Shown piece by piece: positions 10,114 to 17,285 of a DNA stretch of 64,000 bases (position 1 is the stretch's first letter; each line of letters opens with the position of its first letter). The notes under the pieces were generated by a model. The model saw only the letters and a list, made by a program, of their open reading frames with translations. It made no database searches and was not told the origin of the DNA. The stretch comes from Paenibacillus lupini. Lineage in GTDB: Bacteria; Bacillota; Bacilli; Paenibacillales; Paenibacillaceae. The translations under genes and the position numbers were made by a program. The stretch spans positions 300,735-364,734 of the forward strand of contig NZ_JAASRW010000008.1 of assembly GCF_011761355.1 (NCBI RefSeq), read 5' to 3'.

Positions 10114-10142
10114 ATGTTACTGAGCAAACCGTTAGAAGTCAA
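10114..10142 (-). promoter_or_regulatory. Sigma-A type promoter for the DHA2 efflux gene
   Basis: On the minus strand a -35 box TTGACT (10142-10137) and a -10 box TAACAT (10119-10114) are separated by exactly 17 bp, about 80 bp before the start codon. Confidence 0.6.
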
Positions 10143-10201
10143 TCGAAATTTTGGTAAAAAATAGATATAGCGTTTTCATGTATTCACCGCTATTCCAACC
10201 C

Positions 10202-11569
10202 TTATTTCATCAGTCTCCGAATGATCGCCAAGCCGCCTTTTGCCGATGGATATCGGAACGCGAAATCAAACTTTGTTGTTTGCTTCAGCACGCTTTTCAT
10301 ATGGGAGAACGTACGGAAGCTCTCCTCGCCATGATAGGCCCCTGTGCCGCTCTCGCCTACCCCGCCAAATGGCAAGTAAGGGGTCGCCAAATGCATAAGC
10401 GTATCGTTAATACACCCGCCGCCAAACGGTACTGCCTCGGTCACCCGCTTCTGAATCGCTTGATTATCACTGAACAGATACAGAGCAAGCGGCTTTGGTC
10501 TCGCATTAATCAGATCAATAGCCTCTTGCAGCTCATCATAGATAAGCACCGGCAGGATGGGGCCAAAAATCTCTTCCTGCATGACCGGCATACTCCAGTC
10601 CACAGCAGTCAGGACAGTTGGTTCGATACGCTGGGACATTTCATCTGCACGCCCGCCTATAGTAATCTCACCATTTTGAAGAAAATCACATAACCTCTGA
10701 AAATGACGCCCCGATATGATTCTCCCGTAATCCGGATGCTCCAGCGGATCTTTGCCGTAAAACTTCGTAACCGACTTGTGCAGGAGCTCTATGAATGGTT
10801 CTTTCACGCTGCGGTGCACCAGCACATAATCGGGAGCAATGCAGGTCTGTCCCGCATTAATAAATTTGCCAAAGGCAACCCGCTTGGCCGCCAGCTTGAG
10901 GTTAGCATCATGGTGAACGATAGCCGGGCTTTTACCCCCAAGCTCCAGCGTAACTGGCGTCAAATGCTTAGCAGCTGCCGCCATCACTTGCTTACCTACA
11001 TTCACACTGCCTGTGAAGAAGATTTTATCAAACGGCAGATCAAGCAGCTCCTTGCTTACTTCAACTCCGCCCTCCATGACGGTAATATAAGCTGGATCAA
11101 ACGTATCTTGAATAAGGGAAGACATCACCTCAGACACTGCCGGTGACAGCTCCGATGGCTTGAGCACAGACGTATTACCTGCAGCGATTGCCCCAACAAG
11201 CGGTGCTATCGCCAGCTGGAACGGATAGTTCCATGGAGCAATAATAAGTGCTGTACCTAGTGGTTCCGGCACGATATATCCTTTACTGCCAATGTGAGTG
11301 AAGGCCGTCTTTACTTTGGCGGGCTTCATCCACCGCTTAAGATGCTTTTGCATGAAGGAGATTTCCTTATACACAAGCCCTATCTCGAGCAAAAAAGCTT
11401 CCTTTTCACTTCGGTTCAGATCTTCGCGAAGAGCCTGCATGATCGCAGCCTCCCGCTCCTCGATCACCTTGCGCAGCTTAGCCAACTGCCCTTGACGAAA
11501 CTCCAAGCTCCGGGTTGCACCCGTACGATAATAGGCCTGCTGCTTTTCAAATACTTGTAATCCATTCAT
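10202..11569 (-). CDS. Aldehyde dehydrogenase (class 3-like, NAD(P)-dependent)
   Basis: This enzyme oxidises aldehydes to carboxylic acids. The 455-aa length is that of the short class 3-like aldehyde dehydrogenases (YwdH type), which lack part of the N-terminus of classical enzymes. Visible catalytic features are APWNYP (Asn114 oxyanion site), FTGSVNVGK (cofactor loop), Glu209 in LELGGKSP and the nucleophile Cys243 in NAGQTCIAPDY. It has its own start region and is followed by a separate promoter for the efflux gene. Aldehyde detoxification is the likely role; the substrate is not determinable. Confidence 0.94.
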   Translation of the reverse strand: MNGLQVFEKQQAYYRTGATRSLEFRQGQLAKLRKVIEEREAAIMQALREDLNRSEKEAFLLEIGLVYKEISFMQKHLKRWMKPAKVKTAFTHIGSKGYIVPEPLGTALIIAPWNYPFQLAIAPLVGAIAAGNTSVLKPSELSPAVSEVMSSLIQDTFDPAYITVMEGGVEVSKELLDLPFDKIFFTGSVNVGKQVMAAAAKHLTPVTLELGGKSPAIVHHDANLKLAAKRVAFGKFINAGQTCIAPDYVLVHRSVKEPFIELLHKSVTKFYGKDPLEHPDYGRIISGRHFQRLCDFLQNGEITIGGRADEMSQRIEPTVLTAVDWSMPVMQEEIFGPILPVLIYDELQEAIDLINARPKPLALYLFSDNQAIQKRVTEAVPFGGGCINDTLMHLATPYLPFGGVGESGTGAYHGEESFRTFSHMKSVLKQTTKFDFAFRYPSAKGGLAIIRRLMK

Positions 11570-11655
11570 CCTAAACCCCGCCTTTTCGATAGAAGACTAT
11601 GTACTAATAAAAGGAATTTATCTGTGCTATAGTAGGACAAAAGGAGCGATGACAA

Positions 11656-12315
11656 TTGAATAAAATAATGCCAGCACTCATTTTGCTTATGAGCTTGCTT
11701 TACATTTTTATCATTCCTTCAGAACCGCATGCCGTCAAGCTAATTTTCAAAAGTATACCGATGCTCCTTATCATCATTTACGCCTACTTGCAGCCTGCCG
11801 AGAATGGTAAGCGGTTTCAGCACATCCTGCTCATCGGTCTAATTTTCTGCGTCATCGGCGATGTCACTCTCGACAATTTCATTGTTGGGCTGTCCGCCTT
11901 CTTGATCGGACATTTTTTTTATTTAAGCGGATTCTTCGGCCAATGGCAATTCTCCCTATGGCGGCTTTCCACCATTGTACCTATTGGAGCATATGCCATT
12001 TATATGGGATATGAGTTACTTGATGCGCTCACTAAATCAGGTGACGGCAGCCTGAAAGGACCTGTCCTTGTCTATGTAACGGCGATTTCCTTAATGGGCT
12101 GGTCGGCCATTATGTCCGGCAACAAATGGGCGATAGCTGGCGCACTGCTGTTTATGGCCTCTGACTCCGTACTAGCCTGGAATAAGTTCATCTCGGAGGT
12201 TGCGAGCTCCGATGTGATCATTATGACGACCTATTATGCGGCGCAGTTCTACATAGCAGCCTGCATTGGTCATAAAGTCCGTACGGTTCCCAAGCAAAAA
12301 GCCATGATCCTCTGA
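11656..12315 (+). CDS. YhhN/TMEM86-family membrane protein (lysoplasmalogenase-like)
   Basis: This is a 219-aa polytopic membrane protein of the YhhN family. The family includes lysoplasmalogenases that cleave the vinyl-ether bond of lysoplasmalogens. About seven to eight short hydrophobic helices fill the sequence. The acidic family motif GDVTLD (about residues 71-76) and a later ASDSVLAWNKF segment (about 171-181) hold the conserved Asp residues. The start is TTG at 11656, preceded by AAAGGAG. An overlapping ATG just upstream is in another frame and stops at once. It is divergent from the aldehyde dehydrogenase and convergent with rlmN. Enzymatic activity is inferred from family only. Confidence 0.85.
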   Translation: MNKIMPALILLMSLLYIFIIPSEPHAVKLIFKSIPMLLIIIYAYLQPAENGKRFQHILLIGLIFCVIGDVTLDNFIVGLSAFLIGHFFYLSGFFGQWQFSLWRLSTIVPIGAYAIYMGYELLDALTKSGDGSLKGPVLVYVTAISLMGWSAIMSGNKWAIAGALLFMASDSVLAWNKFISEVASSDVIIMTTYYAAQFYIAACIGHKVRTVPKQKAMIL

Positions 12316-12328
12316 TCATGGCTTCTTT
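12299..12328. terminator. Bidirectional terminator between the YhhN gene and rlmN
   Basis: Perfect stem GCCATGATC/GATCATGGC with a 4-nt loop, flanked by A-rich and T-rich runs. It overlaps the stop codon of the upstream gene and can serve both convergent genes. Confidence 0.85.
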
Positions 12329-12336
12329 TAGCTGGG

Positions 12337-13407
12337 TTATCCGACTTTTTCCTTGTTCATCTGCTTACTGCGCAGCTGGCCGCAGGCCGCATCGATGTCG
12401 GCGCCATGCTCCAGACGGACACTGACGCTGACCCCTTGCTTCTTGAGTGTGTCGTAGAAACCTTTGATGGAGTCGTTCTCACTGCGCTGGTATTGACTGT
12501 GTTCGTCAACCGGATTGTAAGGAATCAGGTTCACGTTCACAAGTGAACGGCGGCGGTCACCCACCAGCTCGGCAAGCTCAAGCGCATGCTCCTGCTGGTC
12601 GTTAACGTCCCTTAGGAGGATATACTCCAACGTAATCCGGCGATTCGTGCGTTCGAGATAATAGTCGATAGCGTCCATCAGCTTCTCGATTGGAATCGCA
12701 CGGTTAATCTTCATAATGCGAGTCCGCAGCTCATTATTAGGAGCATGCAGCGATACAGCCAGGTTGACACCTTGATCCTTGTCGGCGAACTCTCTGATTT
12801 TATCAGCAAGCCCGCTGGTGGATACGGTGATGTGACGCGGACCAATCGCAAGACCCTTATGATCCTTCACGGTTGTAAGGAAGTCATTCAGATGGATGAA
12901 GTTATCGAACGGCTCGCCGATGCCCATCACAACGATATGGCTGACTTTCTCACCTTGATTAGCTTCATCGAGATGAAGCTGAATCTTCATAATCTGCTCG
13001 ACAATCTCGCCACTGGTCAGATCGCGGCTCTTCTTAATCAGGCCGCTTGCGCAGAAGCTGCAGCCGATGTTGCAGCCAACTTGCGTTGTCACGCAGACAG
13101 ACAAGCCGAACTTATGGCGCATCAAGACCGTCTCAATCAGATTGCCGTCTACGAGCTTCAGCAGCAGCTTCACGGTTCCATCCTTGGACTCCTGCTTCGT
13201 ATGCTCAACCAGCGTCTGAATGGTAAAGTTCTCCTCCAGCAGCTTCACGCAGTCAAGATTAACTTCTGTCATAGCTGCAAAGCTTGTAACCCGCTTCCGG
13301 TAAAGGTATTCCCACACTTGAGTCGCACGGAACTTCTTGTGTCCGCGCTCGCCCAGCCATGCGATTAATTGCTCTAATGTAAATCCATATATGGAAGGTG
13401 TACTCAT
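12337..13407 (-). CDS. rlmN: Dual-specificity RNA methyltransferase RlmN (23S rRNA A2503 / tRNA A37)
   Basis: This radical-SAM enzyme methylates C2 of adenine 2503 in 23S rRNA and of A37 in some tRNAs. The 356-aa protein has the N-terminal HhH-like domain, the radical-SAM motif CNIGCSFC (Cys112, Cys116, Cys119) and the GIGEPFDN segment. The conserved C-terminal Cys342 (DAACGQL) resolves the methyl-enzyme intermediate. All key residues are present and the length is normal. It stands alone, with its upstream region holding the palindrome array described separately. Confidence 0.96.
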   Translation of the reverse strand: MSTPSIYGFTLEQLIAWLGERGHKKFRATQVWEYLYRKRVTSFAAMTEVNLDCVKLLEENFTIQTLVEHTKQESKDGTVKLLLKLVDGNLIETVLMRHKFGLSVCVTTQVGCNIGCSFCASGLIKKSRDLTSGEIVEQIMKIQLHLDEANQGEKVSHIVVMGIGEPFDNFIHLNDFLTTVKDHKGLAIGPRHITVSTSGLADKIREFADKDQGVNLAVSLHAPNNELRTRIMKINRAIPIEKLMDAIDYYLERTNRRITLEYILLRDVNDQQEHALELAELVGDRRRSLVNVNLIPYNPVDEHSQYQRSENDSIKGFYDTLKKQGVSVSVRLEHGADIDAACGQLRSKQMNKEKVG

Positions 13408-14209
13408 TATTTATCCTCTTTTCACAAACGCAGCCTAAACCGCATACTGACTTCTATTGTCCCAAAATTGTCGGACGAAAACAAGGGGCGATTCCCGCCA
13501 ATTGACAAAAGCCCGCATCAGCACTATTCGGATAAGACCTCCGGAGGGTCTTATTGCTATTCTTTCTCCAGTAGAACTGACCTATAAGACCCTGTGAGGG
13601 TCTTATTCACTTCATAATAGTCCAGTTTCATTTCTTTCTGCTGATTTTTCTTATTCATAAGACCCTGGCAGGGTCTTATGGGTTCCAGTTCGCTGCTCCA
13701 CTGCTCGGATAAGACCCTGCGGGGGTCTTATTGCTGCCGCAACCGGCTAGTTCCCCTCCGTTTATCGCCTCATTCGCTGCGATAAGGTCCCTCAGGGATC
13801 TTAAGCCTACTTTATTCAGGTATCGAACATCAGTTAAGGCCCCTTAGGGACCTTATCTATGCACAATCCGGCTATTTCCCCCCATTCGACGCTCCATCCG
13901 CTGCATTAAGGTCCTTGAGGCACCTTAACCTCACTGTTTGACCACTCATCGCACTAGTTAGAGTCCCTATGGGACCTTAACATCGGACACCGCACTAGAC
14001 AGTCCATTTCAACAGTCGGAACATGAGAGGAATGCTGGAACCACCCTTTTCTCCCTTCTTCATTCATTTTCAAGCAAAGTTTAGGTGCACATTTATCGCA
14101 ATCGAGAGATACAGAGACCGATAAAGAGCATTCTAGAGTTCGTCTACGATGTAAACGCTCTAACCAATCTCATTGTGAGAATTAGACAATATGCCGCCCT
14201 CAGGGTTCG
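13408..14209. other. Non-coding region between rlmN and the kdp leader
   Basis: About 800 bp carry no credible gene on either strand. The first part holds the rlmN upstream region. Positions 13532-13980 hold an ordered array of eight palindromes. Positions 13981-14209 show no feature I can support apart from flanking AT-rich sequence leading to the kdp promoter. Confidence 0.8.
13532..13980. repeat. Array of eight 23-bp palindromes with alternating 52/73-bp spacing
   Basis: Eight dyad-symmetric 23-bp units start at 13532, 13584, 13657, 13709, 13782, 13834, 13906 and 13958. The start-to-start distances are 52, 73, 52, 73, 52, 72 and 52 bp. The first four share arms close to ATAAGACCCT/AGGGTCTTAT around a 3-nt centre. 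The last four are a variant with arms close to TTAAGGTCCC/GGGACCTTAA. Both arms changed together between the two types, so symmetry was kept. Linkers of 29 and 49-50 bp alternate and have diverged; those at 13732-13781 and 13857-13905 are still visibly related. This suggests a 125-bp unit, duplicated four times, whose palindromes and spacing are preserved (inference). Confidence 0.9.
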
Positions 14210-14238
14210 TTTACATTAGCCTTAGTCAGGCGTAATAT
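14210..14238 (+). promoter_or_regulatory. Sigma-A type promoter of the kdp leader transcript
   Basis: A -35 box TTTACA (14210-14215) and a -10 box TAATAT (14233-14238) are separated by 17 bp. The predicted transcription start near 14245 is about 25 nt before the first aptamer, a normal layout for a riboswitch leader. Confidence 0.7.
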
Positions 14239-14267
14239 ACGATTCAGCAAATGAAATGTATGCTTTA

Positions 14268-14441
14268 TTCGCTGAGTTTCCGTCAAGGGAAACGGGGGAA
14301 CCAAACGATAAGCGCTATTGCATCGGTGTGAGAGCTGGTGTGTCTTGCTTATCAGGGGTGAATCCGGGAAAGGCTGCTTGCAGCTGGACCTGGTAGGGCG
14401 ACTCTCACCGTCCGAATCCGTCAGCTAACCTCGTAAGCGAA
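14268..14441 (+). ncRNA. c-di-AMP riboswitch (ydaO-yuaA class), copy 1
   Basis: The sequence carries the conserved blocks of the ydaO/yuaA aptamer in order: AACGGGGGAACCA, GGGGTGAATC, GTAGGGCGACTCTC, CCGAATCCGTCAGC and TAACCTCGTAAGC. The closing stem P1 pairs TTCGCT (14268) with AGCGAA (14436-14441). This class binds cyclic di-AMP and usually turns off potassium-import and cell-wall genes. The 3' strand of P1 (TAAGC, 14434-14438) can alternatively pair with GCTTA at 14467-14471 inside the following terminator, a simple antitermination switch (inference from complementarity). Confidence 0.95.
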
Positions 14442-14450
14442 GAAAATGTC

Positions 14451-14489
14451 AGCCACAGCACAGCAAGCTTAAAGCTGCGGAGGCTTTTT
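14451..14489 (+). terminator. Expression-platform terminator of riboswitch copy 1
   Basis: Interrupted stem AGCC-CAGC/GCTG-GGCT followed by TTTTTC. The loop contains GCTTA, complementary to the aptamer P1 3' strand, so ligand binding would free this hairpin to form. Confidence 0.65.
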
Positions 14490-14529
14490 CCAGGTAGAGA
14501 GGATGATGTGTTCTTGTGACCTTATGGGG

Positions 14530-14561
14530 CCGCGGGGGACTTTCCTCTGCGGTCTTTTTCT
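14530..14561 (+). terminator. Second terminator hairpin between the two riboswitches
   Basis: Stem CCGCGGGGG/CCTCTGCGG (with G-U pairs) around ACTTT, followed by TCTTTTTCT. It lies between copy 1 and copy 2 and is a strong intrinsic terminator by appearance. Confidence 0.7.
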
Positions 14562-14584
14562 ATTGTATTCGAAAATGTCTTTAT

Positions 14585-14737
14585 CGCTTAATCCCCTTCA
14601 CAGGGGAACGGGGGAACCATTCGGATGGCATGCTCAAGCAGCTAGCATCCACGGGGTGAATCGCCAAAACGACTCAAGCGAGTCGTATGGCGTAGGGCGA
14701 CTCTTACGCCCGAATCCGTCAGCTAACCTCGTAAGCG
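14585..14737 (+). ncRNA. c-di-AMP riboswitch (ydaO-yuaA class), copy 2
   Basis: A second complete aptamer has the same conserved blocks: CAGGGGAACGGGGGAACCA, GGGGTGAATC, GTAGGGCGACTCTTACG, CCGAATCCGTCAGC and TAACCTCGTAAGCG. P1 pairs CGCTTA (14585-14590) with TAAGCG (14732-14737). That same TAAGCG is complementary to CGCTTA at 14791-14796, immediately 5' of the next terminator, giving a clear alternative pairing. The peripheral stem differs in sequence from copy 1, so this is not a recent exact duplication. Confidence 0.95.
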
Positions 14738-14798
14738 TAACAAGAGAGGCAACGATGATCGTGAACATAGGTGCGGTTTATTTTTTGCTGCGCTTATA

Positions 14799-14833
14799 AG
14801 CCACGTGAAGAGTCCCTCTTCCGTGGCTTTTTT
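14799..14833 (+). terminator. Expression-platform terminator of riboswitch copy 2
   Basis: Stem AGCCACG/CGTGGCT with an inner GAAGAG/CTCTTC helix and a 3-nt loop, followed by six T. It overlaps the antiterminator partner just upstream and lies 38 nt before the first kdp-operon start codon. Confidence 0.88.
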
Positions 14834-14870
14834 GTCGTTGATTCCTCTAACAAAAGAGGAGAGAAATAGG

Positions 14871-15290
14871 ATGAACGATTATATTCTCGTATCTGCACCA
14901 AATGTACAGGGCGAGGACTTTATTAAGCAGTTGCAACATCGGAGAATTCCATTTGCAACAATGGTAAACAATAAAGCCGAATACGAGCGAATGCTCGAGC
15001 TGCATGTTAGTACGATCATTGTCATAAGCACGAATGATGAAGCCACCTGGCGGGTACCAGAGCTTCCGATTGGTCGGATTTTCTTATTCGAGAGAAGCTT
15101 GAACCTTTGCTGCCGCTACATTCAGATCTGCCGAAGCTGGACGTCGAAATCGATCTGTGTCGTTACCGACAGCACAAACCCCAGACTGATCTATAAAGGA
15201 ATGGGTGCGAATTATGTGGTTCATTCCAGCAGTGGCGAGACTTCTTTTCTCATATCAAATGATTTCATGACAGACAGCCAAAACGGGTAA
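14871..15290 (+). CDS. Uncharacterised 139-aa protein, first gene of the kdp operon
   Basis: I do not recognise a named family. The ATG at 14871 is preceded by AGAGGAGAG and lies after the riboswitch terminator. An upstream in-frame ATG at 14805 is inside the terminator stem and is rejected. The 139-residue protein is soluble, with alternating beta and alpha patterns. One half (about residues 95-125, with SICVVTDS and YKGMGANYVVHSS) resembles the end of a Rossmann or receiver-like fold, as in potassium-channel RCK domains (weak inference). Being first behind two c-di-AMP riboswitches suggests a regulatory partner of KdpFABC or of the KdpD-like protein. Confidence 0.75.
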   Translation: MNDYILVSAPNVQGEDFIKQLQHRRIPFATMVNNKAEYERMLELHVSTIIVISTNDEATWRVPELPIGRIFLFERSLNLCCRYIQICRSWTSKSICVVTDSTNPRLIYKGMGANYVVHSSSGETSFLISNDFMTDSQNG

Positions 15291-15311
15291 AAAATCCATG
15301 CTTACGAAGCA

Positions 15312-15356
15312 AGAATTGCTCAATTGGCTAAGATAGGCCATTTGTGTGCCAATTCT
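15312..15356 (+). other. Intercistronic RNA hairpin upstream of the small kdp genes
   Basis: Arms AGAATTG (15312-15318) and CAATTCT (15350-15356), with an inner GGC/GCC pairing, are followed by TTTA and then the next ribosome binding site. It could be an attenuator or processing hairpin between the 139-aa gene and the KdpF-type genes. No function is shown by the sequence. Confidence 0.4.
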
Positions 15357-15374
15357 TTTAAGGAGAATAGATCT

Positions 15375-15479
15375 ATGCAGGATATCTATATGGTGCTGCT
15401 TCTGGCAGCTGTATTCGTACTCTTCGCCGGATTTATGCAATGGTGTGACCGCTCCATTCAGGAGGAGGAGAAACGATGA
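15375..15479 (+). CDS. 34-aa single-pass membrane peptide upstream of kdpF
   Basis: This short reading frame has a strong ribosome binding site (AAGGAG) and ATG at 15375. It encodes MQDIYMVLLLAAVF followed by more hydrophobic residues, then a QWCDR segment and an acidic/basic tail (EEEKR). It is one transmembrane helix with a short cytosolic end. Its stop overlaps the kdpF start in ATGA, implying coupled translation. Tiny membrane proteins of this shape are often seen just before kdpF in kdp operons; their role is unknown. A KdpFABC assembly or accessory subunit is plausible (inference). Confidence 0.75.
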   Translation: MQDIYMVLLLAAVFVLFAGFMQWCDRSIQEEEKR

Positions 15480-15553
15480 TATTCACACTCTGTCTGGCCG
15501 TACTTATCTTTCTCTATTTAGTGTACGCCCTCATTAATCCAGAAAAATTTTAA
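15476..15553 (+). CDS. kdpF: KdpF, small stabilising subunit of the K+-transporting ATPase
   Basis: This 25-aa peptide begins MIFTLCLAVLIF and ends LINPEKF. The YALINPEKF-like tail is the hallmark of KdpF. KdpF is a single transmembrane helix that sits between KdpA and KdpB lipids and stabilises the complex. The ATG at 15476 overlaps the preceding stop by four bases (ATGA), and the gene ends 27 bp before kdpA. Confidence 0.93.
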   Translation: MIFTLCLAVLIFLYLVYALINPEKF

Positions 15554-15580
15554 TCCCTTAAACGATCGCGGGAGGTCAAT

Positions 15581-17260
15581 ATGGATATTTTACAGCTTCT
15601 TATTGTGATTGGCGTGCTTGTTCTGCTCGTCAAGCCACTTGGCTCGTACGTTTATCACGTCTACTCGAATGAGCCGAACCGAACCGACCGAGTATTCGGG
15701 TGGTCTGAACGAATCATTTACAGTGTGATCGGTTTGAAATCCCGGGCAGGCATGACCTGGAAAAAATACGCTCTTAGCTTTCTTCTAACTAATATCGTAC
15801 TGGTTGCCATCAGCTATTTGATCCTGCGCTTTCAAGGCGGGCTCCCTGGCAATCCGAATAACATCGGCGGTATGGAACAGACCTTGTCCTTTAATACCGT
15901 CATCAGCTTCATCACGAATACGAACTTGCAGCATTACAGCGGGGAGACCGGGCTTTCTTACTTCTCGCAGATGGCCGTCATTATGATGATGATGTTCACA
16001 TCAGCGGCTACAGGCTTCTCGGTTGCGATTGCATTTATCCGTGGCCTGACGAGCAAAGGCACAACAATCGGTAACTTCTTCGAAGACTTCGTGAAGTCAC
16101 ATACCCGGATCTTCCTGCCGCTGGCTGTGCTTGTCACGCTGGTACTGGTGGCTTTGCATGTGCCACAGACGTTTGATCCGAACATAACCGCAACAACACT
16201 AGAAGGAGCCACGCAAAATATCGCGATCGGACCTGTGGCATCCCTAGAATCAATCAAGCATTTAGGTACCAACGGCGGCGGTTTCTTCGGAGTCAACTCG
16301 GCTCATCCATTCGAGAATCCAAACCCACTGACGAATGTCATCGAAATTTTATCGATGTGGGCGCTTCCTGCATCGTTGCCTTATGTATTTGGACGATTTG
16401 CGAAAAACCGTAAGCAGGGCTGGGTTATATTTTCCGCGATGATGACCCTGTTCCTTGTCTTTCTGGCAACGGTCTATACCGCTGAGCTGCATGGCAATCC
16501 AGCATTGAACAATCTTGGTGTGGATGCCTCACAAGGCAGTATGGAAGGCAAAGAGGTACGCTTTGGTATCGCACAATCCGCTCTGTTTACAGCCGTCACA
16601 ACAGCAGCGACCACCGGTACGGTAAACAACATGCACGATACGCTGACACCAATTGGCGGACTCGTACCGCTTGCCGAGATGATGCTTAACGTAGTATTTG
16701 GCGGTAAGGGTGTTGGTCTCATTAACATGCTGATGTACGCCATACTCGGAGTATTTATCGCCGGACTTATGGTTGGACGTACGCCGGAGTTTCTTGGACG
16801 GAAAATCGAGCCGCGTGAGATGAAGCTCATCGCGATCGCCATTCTCGCCCATCCCTTTATTATCCTGGTGCCGACCGCTATCGCCTTCCTTACCGATCTA
16901 GGCCAAGGTTCGATTAGCAACGCAGGCTTCCACGGCATCTCGCAGGTGCTATATGAGTACACCTCATCAGCAGCAAATAATGGCTCCGGCTTTGAGGGAT
17001 TAGCCGATAATACACCTTTCTGGAATATTACAACCGGACTGGTCATGCTGTTTGGACGATATATCTCGATGATTGCCATGCTTGCCGTAGCCGGTTCGCT
17101 GGTCCGTAAGCAGCCTGTGCCAGAGACATCAGGTACATTCCGGACAGATAACGTGCTGTTTACAGGGATTCTTGTAGGAACCGTATTAATTATTGGAGCG
17201 CTGACGTTCCTGCCTGCCGTTGTTCTTGGACCAATCGCAGAGTATCTGACGCTTCGCTAA
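15581..17260 (+). CDS. kdpA: KdpA, potassium-binding channel-like subunit of KdpFABC
   Basis: KdpA forms the selectivity filter and half-channel through which K+ enters the Kdp ATPase. The 559-aa protein has about ten membrane helices and four SKT-type pore repeats. The filter segments TNTNLQHYSGE (around residues 110-120) and HLGTNGGGFFGVNSAHPFENP (roughly 227-247) are intact. Start is ATG at 15581 behind GGGAGG. It is flanked by kdpF and kdpB, and the length is normal. High-affinity K+ uptake at the cytoplasmic membrane is the expected role. Confidence 0.97.
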   Translation: MDILQLLIVIGVLVLLVKPLGSYVYHVYSNEPNRTDRVFGWSERIIYSVIGLKSRAGMTWKKYALSFLLTNIVLVAISYLILRFQGGLPGNPNNIGGMEQTLSFNTVISFITNTNLQHYSGETGLSYFSQMAVIMMMMFTSAATGFSVAIAFIRGLTSKGTTIGNFFEDFVKSHTRIFLPLAVLVTLVLVALHVPQTFDPNITATTLEGATQNIAIGPVASLESIKHLGTNGGGFFGVNSAHPFENPNPLTNVIEILSMWALPASLPYVFGRFAKNRKQGWVIFSAMMTLFLVFLATVYTAELHGNPALNNLGVDASQGSMEGKEVRFGIAQSALFTAVTTAATTGTVNNMHDTLTPIGGLVPLAEMMLNVVFGGKGVGLINMLMYAILGVFIAGLMVGRTPEFLGRKIEPREMKLIAIAILAHPFIILVPTAIAFLTDLGQGSISNAGFHGISQVLYEYTSSAANNGSGFEGLADNTPFWNITTGLVMLFGRYISMIAMLAVAGSLVRKQPVPETSGTFRTDNVLFTGILVGTVLIIGALTFLPAVVLGPIAEYLTLR

Positions 17261-17285
17261 CGGATAAGGATGAGGTGAGTAAAAG

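Noticed and set aside
13532..13980. CRISPR array
   Set aside because: The repeats are palindromic and diverged, and the linkers alternate between 29 and 49-50 bp with traces of mutual similarity. No cas genes are present.
13532..13980. Series of Rho-independent terminators
   Set aside because: The hairpins have no consistent T-runs on either strand, and eight regularly spaced copies are not needed for rlmN or kdp.
14150..14163. cre-like site (TGTAAACGCTCTAA) before the kdp promoter
   Set aside because: It misses two conserved positions and lacks dyad symmetry; the gene set gives no reason to expect CcpA control.
14503..14799. 98-codon reading frame across the second riboswitch
   Set aside because: It overlaps a terminator and a complete, conserved aptamer, so it is a chance frame.
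14805..14870. Upstream start for the 139-aa kdp-leader protein
   Set aside because: The ATG is within the terminator stem of riboswitch 2; the ATG at 14871 has a proper binding site.
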